DNA of 22,492 bases from Hyphomicrobiales bacterium (GTDB taxonomy: Bacteria > Pseudomonadota > Alphaproteobacteria > Rhizobiales > Xanthobacteraceae), in the NCBI GenBank assembly GCA_023266695.1, contig JAHFPO010000019.1, positions 1-22,492 on the forward strand, in the 5' to 3' direction. Under the pieces are notes generated by a model. That model did not search any database and was not told the DNA's origin. It saw only the letters and a program-made list of their open reading frames with translations. A program made the translations under genes and the position numbers. Of this stretch, positions 1-7,968 are shown in pieces. Each line of letters starts with the position of its first letter. Position 1 is the first letter of the stretch.

Positions 1-351
1 AGCTTCGCCTCGATCGGCTCCGATCTCGCCTCGATGCTGACCGGTCCGATCGACGTGACCAGGCGCGTGCTCGAAAAATCCAAGATGAAGCTTTCCGACA
101 TCGACTTGATCGAGATCAACGAGGCCTTCGCCGCGGTGGTGCTGCGCTTCCTGCAGGCCTTCGACCTCGACACCTCGCGGGTCAACGTGAACGGCGGCGC
201 CATCGCCATGGGCCATCCGCTCGGCGCCACCGGCGCCATGATCCTCGGCACCGCGCTCGACGAGCTCGAGCGCACCGGCAAGTCGACCGCGCTCGTGACG
301 CTCTGCATCGGCGCCGGCATGGGCACCGCCACCATCATCGAGCGGGTGTGA
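1..351 (+). CDS. Acetyl-CoA acyltransferase (thiolase), C-terminal part
   Basis: This is the end of a thiolase gene whose start lies outside the window. Thiolases carry out the last step of beta-oxidation, cleaving 3-ketoacyl-CoA with CoA to give acetyl-CoA and a shortened acyl-CoA. The visible part holds the family's C-terminal signatures: NEAFA, the GGAIAMGHPLGATGA block with the catalytic histidine, and CIGAGMG with the C-terminal catalytic cysteine. The frame is open from the first base. The stop is one base before the ATG of the FadB-like gene, so the two are co-transcribed and probably form the alpha/beta subunits of a fatty-acid oxidation complex. Whether it is FadA, FadI or another thiolase cannot be decided from 116 residues. 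Confidence 0.93.
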   Translation, partial: SFASIGSDLASMLTGPIDVTRRVLEKSKMKLSDIDLIEINEAFAAVVLRFLQAFDLDTSRVNVNGGAIAMGHPLGATGAMILGTALDELERTGKSTALVTLCIGAGMGTATIIERV

Positions 352-352
352 C

Positions 353-2566
353 ATGGACCTCAAGAATTTCCGCCTCGAAGTCGATTCCGACGGCATCGCG
401 CTCCTCACTTGGGACATGCCGGGCCGCTCGATGAATGTCTTCACCATGGAGGTGTTGCGGGAACTCGCCGAAGTCGTCGAGCACGTCGCGACCGATGGCG
501 CCATCAAGGGCGCGGTCGTGGCCTCCGGCAAGGATACCTTCTCCGGCGGCGCCGATCTCACCATGCTCGAAGGGCTGACGCGTACCTACGCCGAGATCGT
601 GAAGGCCAAGGGTGAAATCGAGGCGAACCGGACCTTGTTTGAAGAATCGCGCAAGATGTCGCTCATCTACCGGCGGCTGGAGACCAGCGGCAAGCCGTGG
701 GTTGCCGCCGTCAACGGCATCTGCCTCGGCGGCGCCTTCGAACTGGCGCTTGCCTGCCATCGCCGGTTGGCGTCGCAGAACGAAAAGACCCGCGTCGGCC
801 TGCCCGAGGTCAAGGTCGGACTCTTTCCCGGTGCCGGCGGCACCCAGCGCCTCCCGCGCATGATCCCGACAGCCGATGCCTTGCAGATGCTGTTGAAGGG
901 CGAACAGCTCCGCCTCGACCGCGCCAAGGCACTGAAGCTCATCGACGAGATCGTGCCCGCGGAGAAATTGATCGAGAGCGCCAAGGCCTGGATCAAGGGC
1001 GGCGGCAAGGGCGTGCAGCCGTGGGACGTCGAGGGCTTCAAGCTCCCCGGCGGACCGGTCTATTCCAAGGCCGGGATGATGACCTGGCCGGCGGCGAACG
1101 CGATCTATCGCCGCGAGACCTACGACAATTATCCCGGCGCCCGCGCCATCTTGCAGTGCGTCTACGAGGGGCTGCTGTTGCCCCTCGACCTCGGGCTGCG
1201 GATCGAGTCGCGCCACTTCACCAAGGTGCTGCGCTCGCGCGAAGCGGCGGCGATGATCCGCACGCTGTTCGTCTCCATGCAGGAGTTGAACAAGGGCGCG
1301 CGCCGGCCGGCGGCCGTGCCGGCGGCGCAACTCAAGAAGGTCGCGATCCTGGGGGCCGGCTTCATGGGCGCCAGCATCGCCTATGTGACGGCGACTGCCG
1401 GGATCGAGGTCGTGCTCCTCGACCGCGACATGGCGGCGGCCGAGAAGGGCAAGAGCCTCTCGCACAAGCTCATCACCGATCAGATCAACAAGGGCCGCGC
1501 CAAGACCGCCGATCGCGACGCGCTGCTCGGCCGCATCAAGGCGAGCGCGGACTTTGCCGACGTCGCCGGCGCCGATCTCGTGATCGAGGCGGTGTTCGAG
1601 GACCGCAAGGTGAAGGCCGAAGTCATCGCCAAGGCGGAAGCGGCGCTCGGGGATAAGGTCGTGTTCGGCTCCAACACCTCGACCCTGCCGATCACCTCGC
1701 TCGCCGAAGTCTCCAAGCGCCCGGAACGCTTCGTCGGCATTCATTTCTTCTCGCCGGTCGAGAAAATGATGCTGGTCGAGGTCATCAAGGGCAAGAAAAC
1801 CGGCGACGAGGCATTGGCGCTGGCGCTCGATTACGTGCGCGCGATCAGGAAGACACCGATCGTCGTCAACGACAGCCGCGGCTTCTATACCTCGCGCGTA
1901 GTCGGCACCTATATCCGCGAAGGCCATCTGATGCTCACCGAAGGCGTGCCGGCGGCCATGGTCGAGAATGTCGGCCGCATGGCCGGCATGCCGGTGGGGC
2001 CGCTCTCGCTCAACGACGAGGTCGCGGTCGATCTCGCCTGGAAGATCGTGCAGGCGACCAAGGCCGATCTCGGTGCGGATGCGATCGACGAGCGCCAGGA
2101 AGCGCTCCTGGAGGAGCTGGTGGTGAAGCGCGGCCGGCTCGGCCGTAAGAACAGCAAGGGCTTTTATGATTATCCCGCCAACGCGCCGAAACGGCTGTGG
2201 CCCGGCCTCGTCGAGATCGTCGGCGAGCCCAGGCCTAGCGAGATCTACAACGTCGAGGAGCTGAAGACCCGCTTCCTTGCGATCCAGGCGCTTGAGACCG
2301 CGCGCTGCGTCGAGGAAGGCGTGATTACCGACGTGCGCGACGCCGATGTGGGCGGCATTCTCGGCTTCGGTTTCGCCCCCTTCACCGGCGGCCCGCTCTC
2401 CTATATCGACGGCATGGGCGTCAAAACTTTCGTCACGCTGTGCGAGCGCTTGGCCGGCCGCTTCGGACCGCGTTTCGCGCCGTCACCGCTGCTGGTCGAA
2501 ATGGCGAAGAAAGGCGAAATCTTCTACGGTCGCTTCGCGCCGGCGGCAGGCAAACGGGCGGCTTAA
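353..2566 (+). CDS. FadB/FadJ-type enoyl-CoA hydratase / 3-hydroxyacyl-CoA dehydrogenase
   Basis: This is a 737-residue bifunctional beta-oxidation enzyme that hydrates enoyl-CoA and then oxidises 3-hydroxyacyl-CoA with NAD+. The N-terminal crotonase domain (about 1-200) has the oxyanion-hole stretch FSGGADL, NGICLGGAFELALA and LPEVKVGLFPGAGGTQRL; Glu130 and Glu152 are the likely catalytic pair. A linker leads to the NAD-binding Rossmann fold near residue 325 (VAILGAGFMGASIA). The dehydrogenase motif HFFSPVEKM contains the probable catalytic His464. The C-terminal helical domains end near FAPFTGGPLSYID. Length and domain order match the FadB family. It starts one base after the thiolase stop, so translation is probably coupled. 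The substrate chain length cannot be read from the sequence. Confidence 0.95.
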   Translation: MDLKNFRLEVDSDGIALLTWDMPGRSMNVFTMEVLRELAEVVEHVATDGAIKGAVVASGKDTFSGGADLTMLEGLTRTYAEIVKAKGEIEANRTLFEESRKMSLIYRRLETSGKPWVAAVNGICLGGAFELALACHRRLASQNEKTRVGLPEVKVGLFPGAGGTQRLPRMIPTADALQMLLKGEQLRLDRAKALKLIDEIVPAEKLIESAKAWIKGGGKGVQPWDVEGFKLPGGPVYSKAGMMTWPAANAIYRRETYDNYPGARAILQCVYEGLLLPLDLGLRIESRHFTKVLRSREAAAMIRTLFVSMQELNKGARRPAAVPAAQLKKVAILGAGFMGASIAYVTATAGIEVVLLDRDMAAAEKGKSLSHKLITDQINKGRAKTADRDALLGRIKASADFADVAGADLVIEAVFEDRKVKAEVIAKAEAALGDKVVFGSNTSTLPITSLAEVSKRPERFVGIHFFSPVEKMMLVEVIKGKKTGDEALALALDYVRAIRKTPIVVNDSRGFYTSRVVGTYIREGHLMLTEGVPAAMVENVGRMAGMPVGPLSLNDEVAVDLAWKIVQATKADLGADAIDERQEALLEELVVKRGRLGRKNSKGFYDYPANAPKRLWPGLVEIVGEPRPSEIYNVEELKTRFLAIQALETARCVEEGVITDVRDADVGGILGFGFAPFTGGPLSYIDGMGVKTFVTLCERLAGRFGPRFAPSPLLVEMAKKGEIFYGRFAPAAGKRAA

Positions 2567-2648
2567 AAAGTGATCCGGACTTTCGCCTCGCTCCCGCCGC
2601 CGATCGGCATTAGACTTAACCAAAATTTTGCGGATCTGGAGATTTGCC

Positions 2649-3071
2649 ATGCACCGCCATTCTCTGGCGCTCGTGATCTTGCTCGCGCTCGGTTTCCTGC
2701 CTTCGGCAGCCGCGCAGGAATCAACATCCACGCCCGGGCAGAATGGCCGCTTCACCTTCACTCCGGTCGCGGACGGACAATTGCGGCTCGACACCCATAC
2801 CGGTCAGGTCTCGCTCTGCCAGCGCAAGCCCGATGCCTGGACTTGCGAGGCGGTTGCCGACGACCGCGCCGCCTACGAGAAGGAGATCGGACGGCTGCGG
2901 GACAGGACCGTCGAACTCGAAACGGCGTTAAAACGCGATGGAAAATCCTCGCTCCAGTTGCCGAGCAATGCCGAGATCGACCGGGCGATGAACTTCTTCG
3001 AGAAAATGTTTCGCCGCTTCCTCGGCATGATCGAGAATCTGCGGCGGGAGTCGGAGCCGGGCCGGTCCTGA
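2649..3071 (+). CDS. Small secreted or periplasmic protein of unknown function
   Basis: This gene encodes 140 residues and I do not recognise the family. Residues 1-23 form a clear signal peptide: a basic MHRH start, a hydrophobic LALVILLALGFL core and a likely cleavage after SAAA. The mature part has two cysteines (SLCQRK and WTCEAV) that could form a disulfide. A charged, probably coiled-coil helix follows at about residues 75-105, then a basic C-terminus. The ATG at 2649 is preferred over an upstream in-frame TTG because a Shine-Dalgarno-like CTGGAGA lies seven bases before it and the signal peptide then starts properly. It follows the fad operon by 82 bases and ends 4 bases before a dispersed repeat. 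Confidence 0.75.
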   Translation: MHRHSLALVILLALGFLPSAAAQESTSTPGQNGRFTFTPVADGQLRLDTHTGQVSLCQRKPDAWTCEAVADDRAAYEKEIGRLRDRTVELETALKRDGKSSLQLPSNAEIDRAMNFFEKMFRRFLGMIENLRRESEPGRS

Positions 3072-3075
3072 CCGG

Positions 3076-3206
3076 CTAGGGTGTGATCCCGAAAAAGCCT
3101 GCCCCGGACTTGATCCGGGGTGGGAACCGGTTTTCGGATAAGATCGCGCCCAAAATCAAAATGTTGGCGGGGCAGGTCGATTCAATTCGAACGGATCAGA
3201 CTCTAG
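3076..3206 (+). repeat. 131-bp CTAG-ended palindromic repeat, copy A (MITE-like)
   Basis: This copy is nearly identical to those at 20998-21128 and 22221-22327. It begins CTAGGGTGTGATC and ends GATCAGACTCTAG; the ends are imperfect inverted repeats. The left half is palindromic (CCGAAAA against TTTTCGG). It contains an extra hairpin module at 3102-3120 (CCCCGGA-CTTGA-TCCGGGG) that copy C lacks. Its right CTAG provides the TAG stop of the minus-strand gene ending at 3203. The plus strand is open in one frame (IPKKPAPDLIRGG and so on), a translation that I believe often appears in spurious hypothetical proteins of rhizobial genomes. I do not regard it as coding. Confidence 0.9.
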
Positions 3207-3700
3207 TAGCGCGCGGTCCTGCCCGTGACGCCGATCAGGAGCGCGATAATCCACATGACGATCGAGATCAGGGCGGTATATTGCGCGAAGGTGAAATAGG
3301 CGTCGCGCAAGACGGTGGACGCCGCCCATTGCGCATAGGCCTCCGGCGGGCGGAAGTCCTTGGGCAAGAGCAGCCACATCTCGGTCCTCTTGTAGTTCTG
3401 GGTCAGCGCATAGCGTGCCTTGAGGATGAGAATGAAGGTCATCATCAAGGTGAGAATGCCGCCGGCTTGAAAGATGGTGCGCCCGTCTCTCATGCCCATC
3501 ATGACGCAGAGGATGGCCAGCATCCCGAAGCCGCTTGCGCGGGCGACGGAAATGTATGCTGCCTTTCGCATTTCTTCCATGGCCACCCTGCGCCAGCCGG
3601 TCGGCTGCGGCTGCTGAGGGACGTAGTTTGCCGGGAGAGAAAGGAAGGCGCAATCGGCGGGATTATACCGCAGTGCAACGCAGACGTTGCTGCCGCGCAT
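3203..3700 (-). CDS. Membrane protein of unknown function, three predicted TM segments
   Basis: This encodes 165 residues and the family is not recognised. After a soluble N-terminal stretch of about 55 residues it has three hydrophobic segments: GFGMLAILCVMMGM, AGGILTLMMTFILIL and ISIVMWIIALLIGV near the C-terminus. A loop of about 45 polar residues (KRTEMWLLLPKDFRPPEAY...) lies between the second and third. The ATG at 3700 is chosen because AGGA stands five bases upstream and it lies 12 bases after the stop of the preceding gene. An alternative start is the ATG at 3580 (125 residues). Its stop codon TAG lies inside the terminal CTAG of repeat copy A, so the native C-terminus may have been shortened or changed by the repeat. 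Confidence 0.75.
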   Translation of the reverse strand: MRGSNVCVALRYNPADCAFLSLPANYVPQQPQPTGWRRVAMEEMRKAAYISVARASGFGMLAILCVMMGMRDGRTIFQAGGILTLMMTFILILKARYALTQNYKRTEMWLLLPKDFRPPEAYAQWAASTVLRDAYFTFAQYTALISIVMWIIALLIGVTGRTARY

Positions 3701-3704
3701 TACG

Positions 3705-3708
3705 TCCT
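3705..3708 (-). promoter_or_regulatory. Shine-Dalgarno AGGA for the 3700 start
   Basis: On the minus strand the sequence reads GCAGGACGTA directly before the ATG, giving AGGA at a normal distance. It supports the upstream start at 3700 over the internal ATG at 3580, which has only a weak purine run before it. Confidence 0.5.
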
Positions 3709-3712
3709 GCGG

Positions 3713-4039
3713 TCATAACTTGAACTCGAAGAAGTTACCGATTGCGGGCAGGGTAAGGAGAGCGGTGCCCGCGAGCCAGATCCACATCGAGACTTCGGTG
3801 GAGTCATCTTTGGCGCCGACGAAATGCTCATAGAGCGCGGCCGGAATGCCGGCGAGAATAAGGGTCGCCGTCGACACCATCAGCGACGAAAAGATCAGCG
3901 TCAGCGGCACGCTGCCGAATAATAGAGACGGCGCCAAAATCTGGACGTGGATTAGCGCGAACAGCAACCCCAACTGGTTAAAGATACCATTGATCATTCC
4001 GAAGAAGGCGATGGCAACGTAGTACATGTTCCGGTCCAT
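3713..4039 (-). CDS. Small membrane protein of unknown function
   Basis: This encodes 108 residues with about three hydrophobic segments: AIAFFGMINGIFNQLGLLFALI, VPLTLIFSSLMVSTATLILAGIPAAL and MWIWLAGTALLTLPAIG. No motif points to a known family. The Shine-Dalgarno TGAGGG stands before the ATG. It starts seven bases after the stop of the YggT-like gene and ends 12 bases before the next membrane gene. The three are therefore one operon, and their products may act together in the inner membrane. Confidence 0.75.
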   Translation of the reverse strand: MDRNMYYVAIAFFGMINGIFNQLGLLFALIHVQILAPSLLFGSVPLTLIFSSLMVSTATLILAGIPAALYEHFVGAKDDSTEVSMWIWLAGTALLTLPAIGNFFEFKL

Positions 4040-4046
4040 GGCGCCC

Positions 4047-4355
4047 TCAGCTCACACGGGGGGCTATACCCAGCCACAGGTATAGGTTGAGCAGGGCTAC
4101 GCGCAGCCAGAACAGCCACACGAATCCGAACAACCAGAGCACCACCGGCACGGTCGCCTTCGGCGTCACCCAAGCAAGGACGGCGATGACGGGATCAGTG
4201 ATGCGGCAGAAGAAGCGCCAGATGTAGTTTTGTGAATCCGGATCGACGACGAAACCAAGAATTACGCGGCCGAGCAGGGTATACATCAGCGCGGCCAGAA
4301 CGAAGTTCGGCAAGTGGAAATACCAATAGCTGAAGAAGGGGATTGTCGGCTGCAC
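4047..4355 (-). CDS. YggT family membrane protein
   Basis: This encodes 102 residues. It resembles YggT-family integral membrane proteins: a hydrophobic first segment (PNFVLAALMYTLLGRVILGFVV), then the family's RFFCRITDPVIAVLAWVTP region (compare the R-x-L-x-x-I-T-E/D-P core of YggT), and a second hydrophobic pair (VVLWLFGFVWLFWLRVALLNLYLWL). YggT proteins are poorly characterised; links to cell division, osmotic stress and chloroplast haem attachment have been described for relatives. The start is a GTG at 4355, supported by GGGAG eight bases upstream. It is the first gene of the three-gene membrane operon; the family call is from pattern memory. Confidence 0.75.
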   Translation of the reverse strand: MQPTIPFFSYWYFHLPNFVLAALMYTLLGRVILGFVVDPDSQNYIWRFFCRITDPVIAVLAWVTPKATVPVVLWLFGFVWLFWLRVALLNLYLWLGIAPRVS

Positions 4356-4422
4356 GAACGGAACTCCCAGGATGATCGATCCTAAGGCTAGATTGATAGC
4401 CGAAACACAGCAAATGGTCTCG

Positions 4423-4450
4423 AAAAAAAACGGGGCCCCGTGGGGCCCCG
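4423..4450 (-). terminator. Rho-independent terminator of the symporter operon
   Basis: On the minus strand a perfect 9-bp stem (CGGGGCCCC paired with GGGGCCCCG, 2-nt apex) is followed at once by eight T residues. It lies 26 bases beyond the stop of the large symporter subunit gene and separates that operon from the YggT-like operon read in the same direction. Confidence 0.92.
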
Positions 4451-4476
4451 CTCGATTTTGTCACTGGCGTAATGGC

Positions 4477-6477
4477 TCAGTCCTTCTCTTGCAGGACCGT
4501 CTTGCCGCGCGGCTTGCGGATCTCGTCGACGAAGGCCTGCATCTCCTTCGACGGCTCCTTGTCGAGCAGGCTGACGACGATCATCACCACGAACCCGAGC
4601 GGCATGCCCAGCAGTCCGCAGTTGATGTTGTTGAGGTTGAACCAGCCGACCCTGTTGTTCAGCGGGTTCACCGCGCTCGCCGGCACGTCGGCAAGCCACT
4701 TCGGGTCGGCCATAATCTGCGCGACATTGACTAGCGGCTTGCCTGTCTCCGGATTGAGGAGCGACGTCATGCCGAAGTAGGTCACGCCCGCCTGCGGGAA
4801 ATACCTCGAAGTGACGAGGTAGAACAGGCAGAGGCCGAATCCCGCAATGATCCCGAACACCGCGCCCAGCGTGGTACAGCGTTTCCACCAGATGCCGAGC
4901 ACGAGCGCCGGGAAATTGCCGGCCATTGCAAGCGAGAACGCCCATCCGACCATCGCCAGTATGTCCGATGGCCTTGTCGAGGCGAGGTAAGCCGCAATGA
5001 CCGCGACGAAAAACAAGAGAACACGGGCCACCGTCAGCCGCCGTATCGTCGGCGCGTTCGGATCGAGCATCTTGTAGTAGACGTCGTGACTGAGCGCGTT
5101 GGCGATGGCGAGGAGCAAGCCGTCGGCGGTGGAAAGCGCCGCCGCCAGGCCGCCGGCCGCGACCAAACCCGAGATCACGTACGGAAGGCCCGCGATCTCC
5201 GGCGTGGAGAGCACGATCACGTCCGTATTGATGACGAAGTCCTGGAAACGAACGACACCGGGATGACCGGCGATCGCCTTACAGGCGGCGATGACCGTAT
5301 CGAGATTGACCGCGTTCTTGCCGCAGATCTGAATCAGGCCAAGCTCGCCCCATGTGAACAGCCAGGGGCGCAGCTGACTGATATCTCTTCCGATGATGTT
5401 GGTGTAGACCTCGAGCTTCGAGAACGCCGCGTAGGCCGGCGCCGAGAAGTAGAGCAGGAAGATGAAGAACAGCGACCAGCCCACCGACACGCGCGCCTCA
5501 CGCACCGACGGGGTGGTGAAGTAGCGCATCAGGATGTGCGGCAGCGACGCGGTGCCGACCATCATGCAGAAGATGATCCCGAAGTAGTTCAACGGGGTCC
5601 AGGTCGTGAACGGTTGAATATGTGGCTTGAGCGTCCCCGGCGCACAGTTTTCGGGCGTGCACAGCACCGCAAGACCCTGCCGCACCAACTCCTGCTCGCG
5701 CGCCGTGATCTCCTGAATCGCCAGCCCGTAAGTGAGCTCCGGGATCGGGATGCCGTAATGCTTGGTGGACAGGATCACGATCGGTGTCAGGTACGCGACG
5801 ATCAGCACGATATATTGCGCGATCTGCGTCCAGGTCACCGCTCGCATGCCGCCGAGCATCGCACACGCCAGAATGCCGACGAGCCCGGCGAAGACCGCAA
5901 TCTCGAACGGCATGCCGAGGAAGCGCGAGGCGATGAGGCCGGTGCCATAGATCTGCGCCGTCACGTAGGTGAAGGAGCAGGAGACCAGTACGATCACCGC
6001 GAGGAAGCGGGCGAAGTTGCCGCCGAAACGATGCGACATGAAGTCGGGCACGGTATAGGCGCCGAACTTGCGCAGGTATGGTCCGACCAGGATCGACACC
6101 AGCACGAAGCCGCCGGTCCAGCCGAGCACCCAGGCGATGCCGTCATAGCCTTGCAGGAACAGCGAGCCGGCCATGCCGACAAAGGAGGCGGCCGACATCC
6201 AGTCGGCGCCCGTGGCCATGCCGTTGTAGAACGCCGGCACCCGGCGTCCCGCGACATAGTATTCCGAGAGCTGAGCCGTCCGTGTGACCACGCCGATGAT
6301 GGCGTAGATCGCGAGCGTGAAGAACACGAACAGATAACCGATGATGCGATTGGGTACGCCAACCTGCTCCAGAATCGCGAGCAGGATGATGAAACCGAGG
6401 AAGCCGCCGGTATAGGTGCCGTAGAGGCGCCCGAGCTGACGGGTGAATTGGGAGGTGGTAGCGGTTTGTGTAGCCAT
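4477..6477 (-). CDS. Sodium:solute symporter, large subunit (VC_2705-type SSS family)
   Basis: This encodes a 666-residue polytopic inner-membrane protein of the SSS/SLC5 family, with some 12-13 hydrophobic segments. Family features include the N-terminal YYVAGRRVPAFYNGMATGAD and WMSAASFVGMAGS stretches, and VPDFMSHRFGG after the third segment. A periplasmic or loop insertion of roughly 60 residues contains CTPENCAPGTL. It pairs with the DUF4212 small subunit gene 12 bases upstream. In that two-subunit subfamily the substrates are thought to be short carboxylates such as acetate, pyruvate or lactate, but the sequence does not fix the substrate. The Shine-Dalgarno AGGGGG precedes the ATG. The gene ends at a strong terminator and is divergent from a LuxR-type regulator. 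Confidence 0.93.
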   Translation of the reverse strand: MATQTATTSQFTRQLGRLYGTYTGGFLGFIILLAILEQVGVPNRIIGYLFVFFTLAIYAIIGVVTRTAQLSEYYVAGRRVPAFYNGMATGADWMSAASFVGMAGSLFLQGYDGIAWVLGWTGGFVLVSILVGPYLRKFGAYTVPDFMSHRFGGNFARFLAVIVLVSCSFTYVTAQIYGTGLIASRFLGMPFEIAVFAGLVGILACAMLGGMRAVTWTQIAQYIVLIVAYLTPIVILSTKHYGIPIPELTYGLAIQEITAREQELVRQGLAVLCTPENCAPGTLKPHIQPFTTWTPLNYFGIIFCMMVGTASLPHILMRYFTTPSVREARVSVGWSLFFIFLLYFSAPAYAAFSKLEVYTNIIGRDISQLRPWLFTWGELGLIQICGKNAVNLDTVIAACKAIAGHPGVVRFQDFVINTDVIVLSTPEIAGLPYVISGLVAAGGLAAALSTADGLLLAIANALSHDVYYKMLDPNAPTIRRLTVARVLLFFVAVIAAYLASTRPSDILAMVGWAFSLAMAGNFPALVLGIWWKRCTTLGAVFGIIAGFGLCLFYLVTSRYFPQAGVTYFGMTSLLNPETGKPLVNVAQIMADPKWLADVPASAVNPLNNRVGWFNLNNINCGLLGMPLGFVVMIVVSLLDKEPSKEMQAFVDEIRKPRGKTVLQEKD

Positions 6478-6489
6478 TGTTCATCCCCC

Positions 6490-6747
6490 TCAGTCGTCTT
6501 CGGCGACGCCGAACTTGCGGTCGATGTTGTCCTGCTGTTTCGCGAACACGAACAGCATGACCACGAAAACAATCAGCGAACCCTGCGCGGCCATGTAGAA
6601 GCCGAACGGAAAGCCGAGAAAGCTGACCTTGTTCAGTGTGTGGACCAACATGTGGATGATGTAGCCGAAGAAGATCCATATCCCGAGATGGATCAACATC
6701 AGCCTGGTGGTTTCCCCCCAATGGGCCTGGTCACTTTCTTTCGACAT
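6490..6747 (-). CDS. DUF4212 sodium/substrate symporter small subunit
   Basis: This encodes 85 residues with two transmembrane segments (LMLIHLGIWIFFGYIIHMLV and the stretch around MAAQGSLIVFVVMLFVFA) joined by a short loop with LNKVSFLGFPFGFY. This is the DUF4212 pattern: soluble N-terminus ending in HWGETTRLM, two helices, and a C-terminal charged tail (DNIDRKFGVAEDD). The protein is the accessory subunit of the large symporter encoded 12 bases downstream. An in-frame upstream extension of 29 residues exists, but the ATG at 6747 has a strong ribosome binding site and gives the usual length of the family. It is the first gene of the operon, so the promoter should lie upstream in 6748-7172. 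Confidence 0.92.
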   Translation of the reverse strand: MSKESDQAHWGETTRLMLIHLGIWIFFGYIIHMLVHTLNKVSFLGFPFGFYMAAQGSLIVFVVMLFVFAKQQDNIDRKFGVAEDD

Positions 6748-7172
6748 CGGATCGAGCCCTCCCTGTGCGCGAAGACTCACGGTCATTTGCCGACCGCGGA
6801 ACCCCGCTGTTGAAGTGCGGAAGAACGCCGGCACCGAAAGACTGGCCGCGAGCGTTGCCCCCGACGAAAAACCGGCCCGCGTTATTGGCGCAGTCGCGGG
6901 TCCGCAGCCGAAAAGTTAACATTTGGTAAATCAGGCCCCCTATACGACTTTTGGTGCACCGGGGCGGTTCTAATGCTAAGAAAAAACTCGATATTTTTGC
7001 ATCGCAACAGAAGGGTAATCCGGCACTCCTGCAATCTTGCCCCGTATCGCCAACGACTTGCACGACGTTCCCATGGACGGAACAATGGCGTTACGACTGC
7101 CAGGACTAAAGCTAAGGTCTAACGGGTTGCTAGCGCCGCATCATCCTTAAGTCGAATGCGACCAAGTCAGGG
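6748..7172. promoter_or_regulatory. Divergent intergenic region between symporter operon and response regulator
   Basis: No gene is seen in this 425-base gap. It should hold promoters for both directions. An AT-rich core lies at about 6913-7010 (runs AAAAAA, ATATTTTTG and TTAACATTTGGTAAATC) in otherwise GC-rich DNA. A CCCCCTATACGA stretch at 6936-6947 and a CCCCGTATCG stretch near 7039 are similar to each other and could be regulator half-sites, but I know no matching consensus. No convincing -35/-10 or sigma-54 box was found by eye. Confidence 0.35.
6758..6765 (-). promoter_or_regulatory. Shine-Dalgarno AGGGAGG of the DUF4212 gene
   Basis: The minus strand reads CAGGGAGGGCTCGATCCG before the ATG at 6747. 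This strong site decides the start in favour of the 85-residue product. Confidence 0.65.
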
Positions 7173-7886
7173 GTGATGATCCAACGCTGCGGCTTGCTGC
7201 TTGAGAGGATGTCAGAAGTGGATTCGTCCGCGACCTATCGTTTCGTCATCGCCGACGACCATCCATTATTCCGCGGCGCCCTCAAGGAAGCCGTCGGAAA
7301 GCTGTTCGGTACGGCCGAGGTGTTCGAGGCGGGGGGCTTCGACGATCTTCAGTCGCTGTTGGAACGCGAAGGCGACATGGACCTCGTGCTTCTCGATCTC
7401 GCCATGCCGGGAGTGCGGGGCTTTTCCGGGCTGCTTTATCTCAGGGCGCAGTTTCCGGGCGTGCCGGTCGTGATCGTATCGGCGAACGAGGAACCCGGCG
7501 TGATCCGGCGCTGCATGGAATTCGGCGCATCCGGCTTCCTTCCCAAAACCTTGGGCGTCGACGTCATGCGCGGAGCCATACGCACGGTACTGGAAGGCGG
7601 CGTCTGGACGCCCCCCGATATCGATCTCTCGGGCGGAACCGATGCCGAGACGCGCGATCTGGTAGGGCGGCTCTCGACCCTCACCCCGCAGCAGGTGCGG
7701 GTGCTGATGATGCTGTCGGAGGGGCTGCTGAACAAACAGATCGCCTATGAACTCAAGGTCTCCGAGGCGACGGTGAAAGCACACGTCTCCGCCATCCTGC
7801 AGAAACTCGGCGTCGAGAGCCGGACGCAAGCCGTCATTGCCGCCGCCAAGATCGAAGCCGGCCAGTGGCCACGGCCACTCAACTGA
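7173..7886 (+). CDS. LuxR/NarL-type response regulator, CrbR/ErdR-like
   Basis: This encodes 237 residues. The receiver domain (about 20-140) starts with VIADDHPLFRGAL; the acidic pair is followed by the phospho-acceptor Asp75 in LVLLDLAMPG, and further conserved positions occur in VVIVSA and FLPKT. A LuxR-type HTH follows (about 168-230: LTPQQVRVLMMLSEG, NKQIAYELKVSEATVKAHVS). It is a DNA-binding activator controlled by phosphorylation. The SSS-domain hybrid kinase encoded convergently is the obvious partner, and the divergent symporter operon an obvious target. This pattern is known for CrbSR (MxtR/ErdR) systems that control acetate use. The start is uncertain: GTG 7173, ATG 7176 and ATG 7209 are all in frame with modest ribosome binding sites; 7209 gives a more usual N-terminus. 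Confidence 0.9.
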   Translation: MMIQRCGLLLERMSEVDSSATYRFVIADDHPLFRGALKEAVGKLFGTAEVFEAGGFDDLQSLLEREGDMDLVLLDLAMPGVRGFSGLLYLRAQFPGVPVVIVSANEEPGVIRRCMEFGASGFLPKTLGVDVMRGAIRTVLEGGVWTPPDIDLSGGTDAETRDLVGRLSTLTPQQVRVLMMLSEGLLNKQIAYELKVSEATVKAHVSAILQKLGVESRTQAVIAAAKIEAGQWPRPLN

Positions 7887-7894
7887 CGGATTGT

Positions 7895-7960
7895 CATCCC
7901 GGCCGAGCCGTGTAACGGCGAGAGCCGGGATCGCGCCTGGTCCCCGCTTTCGCGGGGACG
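7895..7960. repeat. Tandem hairpins between convergent genes (REP-like)
   Basis: Two inverted repeats fill the gap between the regulator and kinase stops. The first is ATCCCGGC (7896-7903) with GCCGGGAT (7924-7931), enclosing a small GCCGT/ACGGC hairpin. The second is GTCCCCGC (7940-7947) with GCGGGGAC (7952-7959) and a TTTC loop. Neither is followed by a T-run. The wording resembles REP-like sequences common in alphaproteobacteria and may serve as a two-way transcript end. Confidence 0.6.
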
Positions 7961-7968
7961 ACGACCGA

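Noticed and set aside
335..1927. Long open frame on the minus strand opposite the FadB-like gene (530 codons)
   Set aside because: It is antisense to a gene with clear catalytic motifs; its translation is rich in Arg, Asp and His and shows no family pattern, as expected in GC-rich DNA.
3083..3718. Plus-strand open frame of 211 codons beginning in repeat copy A
   Set aside because: It reads the repeat and then the antisense of a membrane protein gene; the repeat-coded start occurs again at 21005 and is a by-product of the repeat.
5086..6813. Open plus-strand frame of 575 codons opposite the symporter operon
   Set aside because: Low-complexity charged translation without domains, exactly antisense to two well-supported membrane protein genes.
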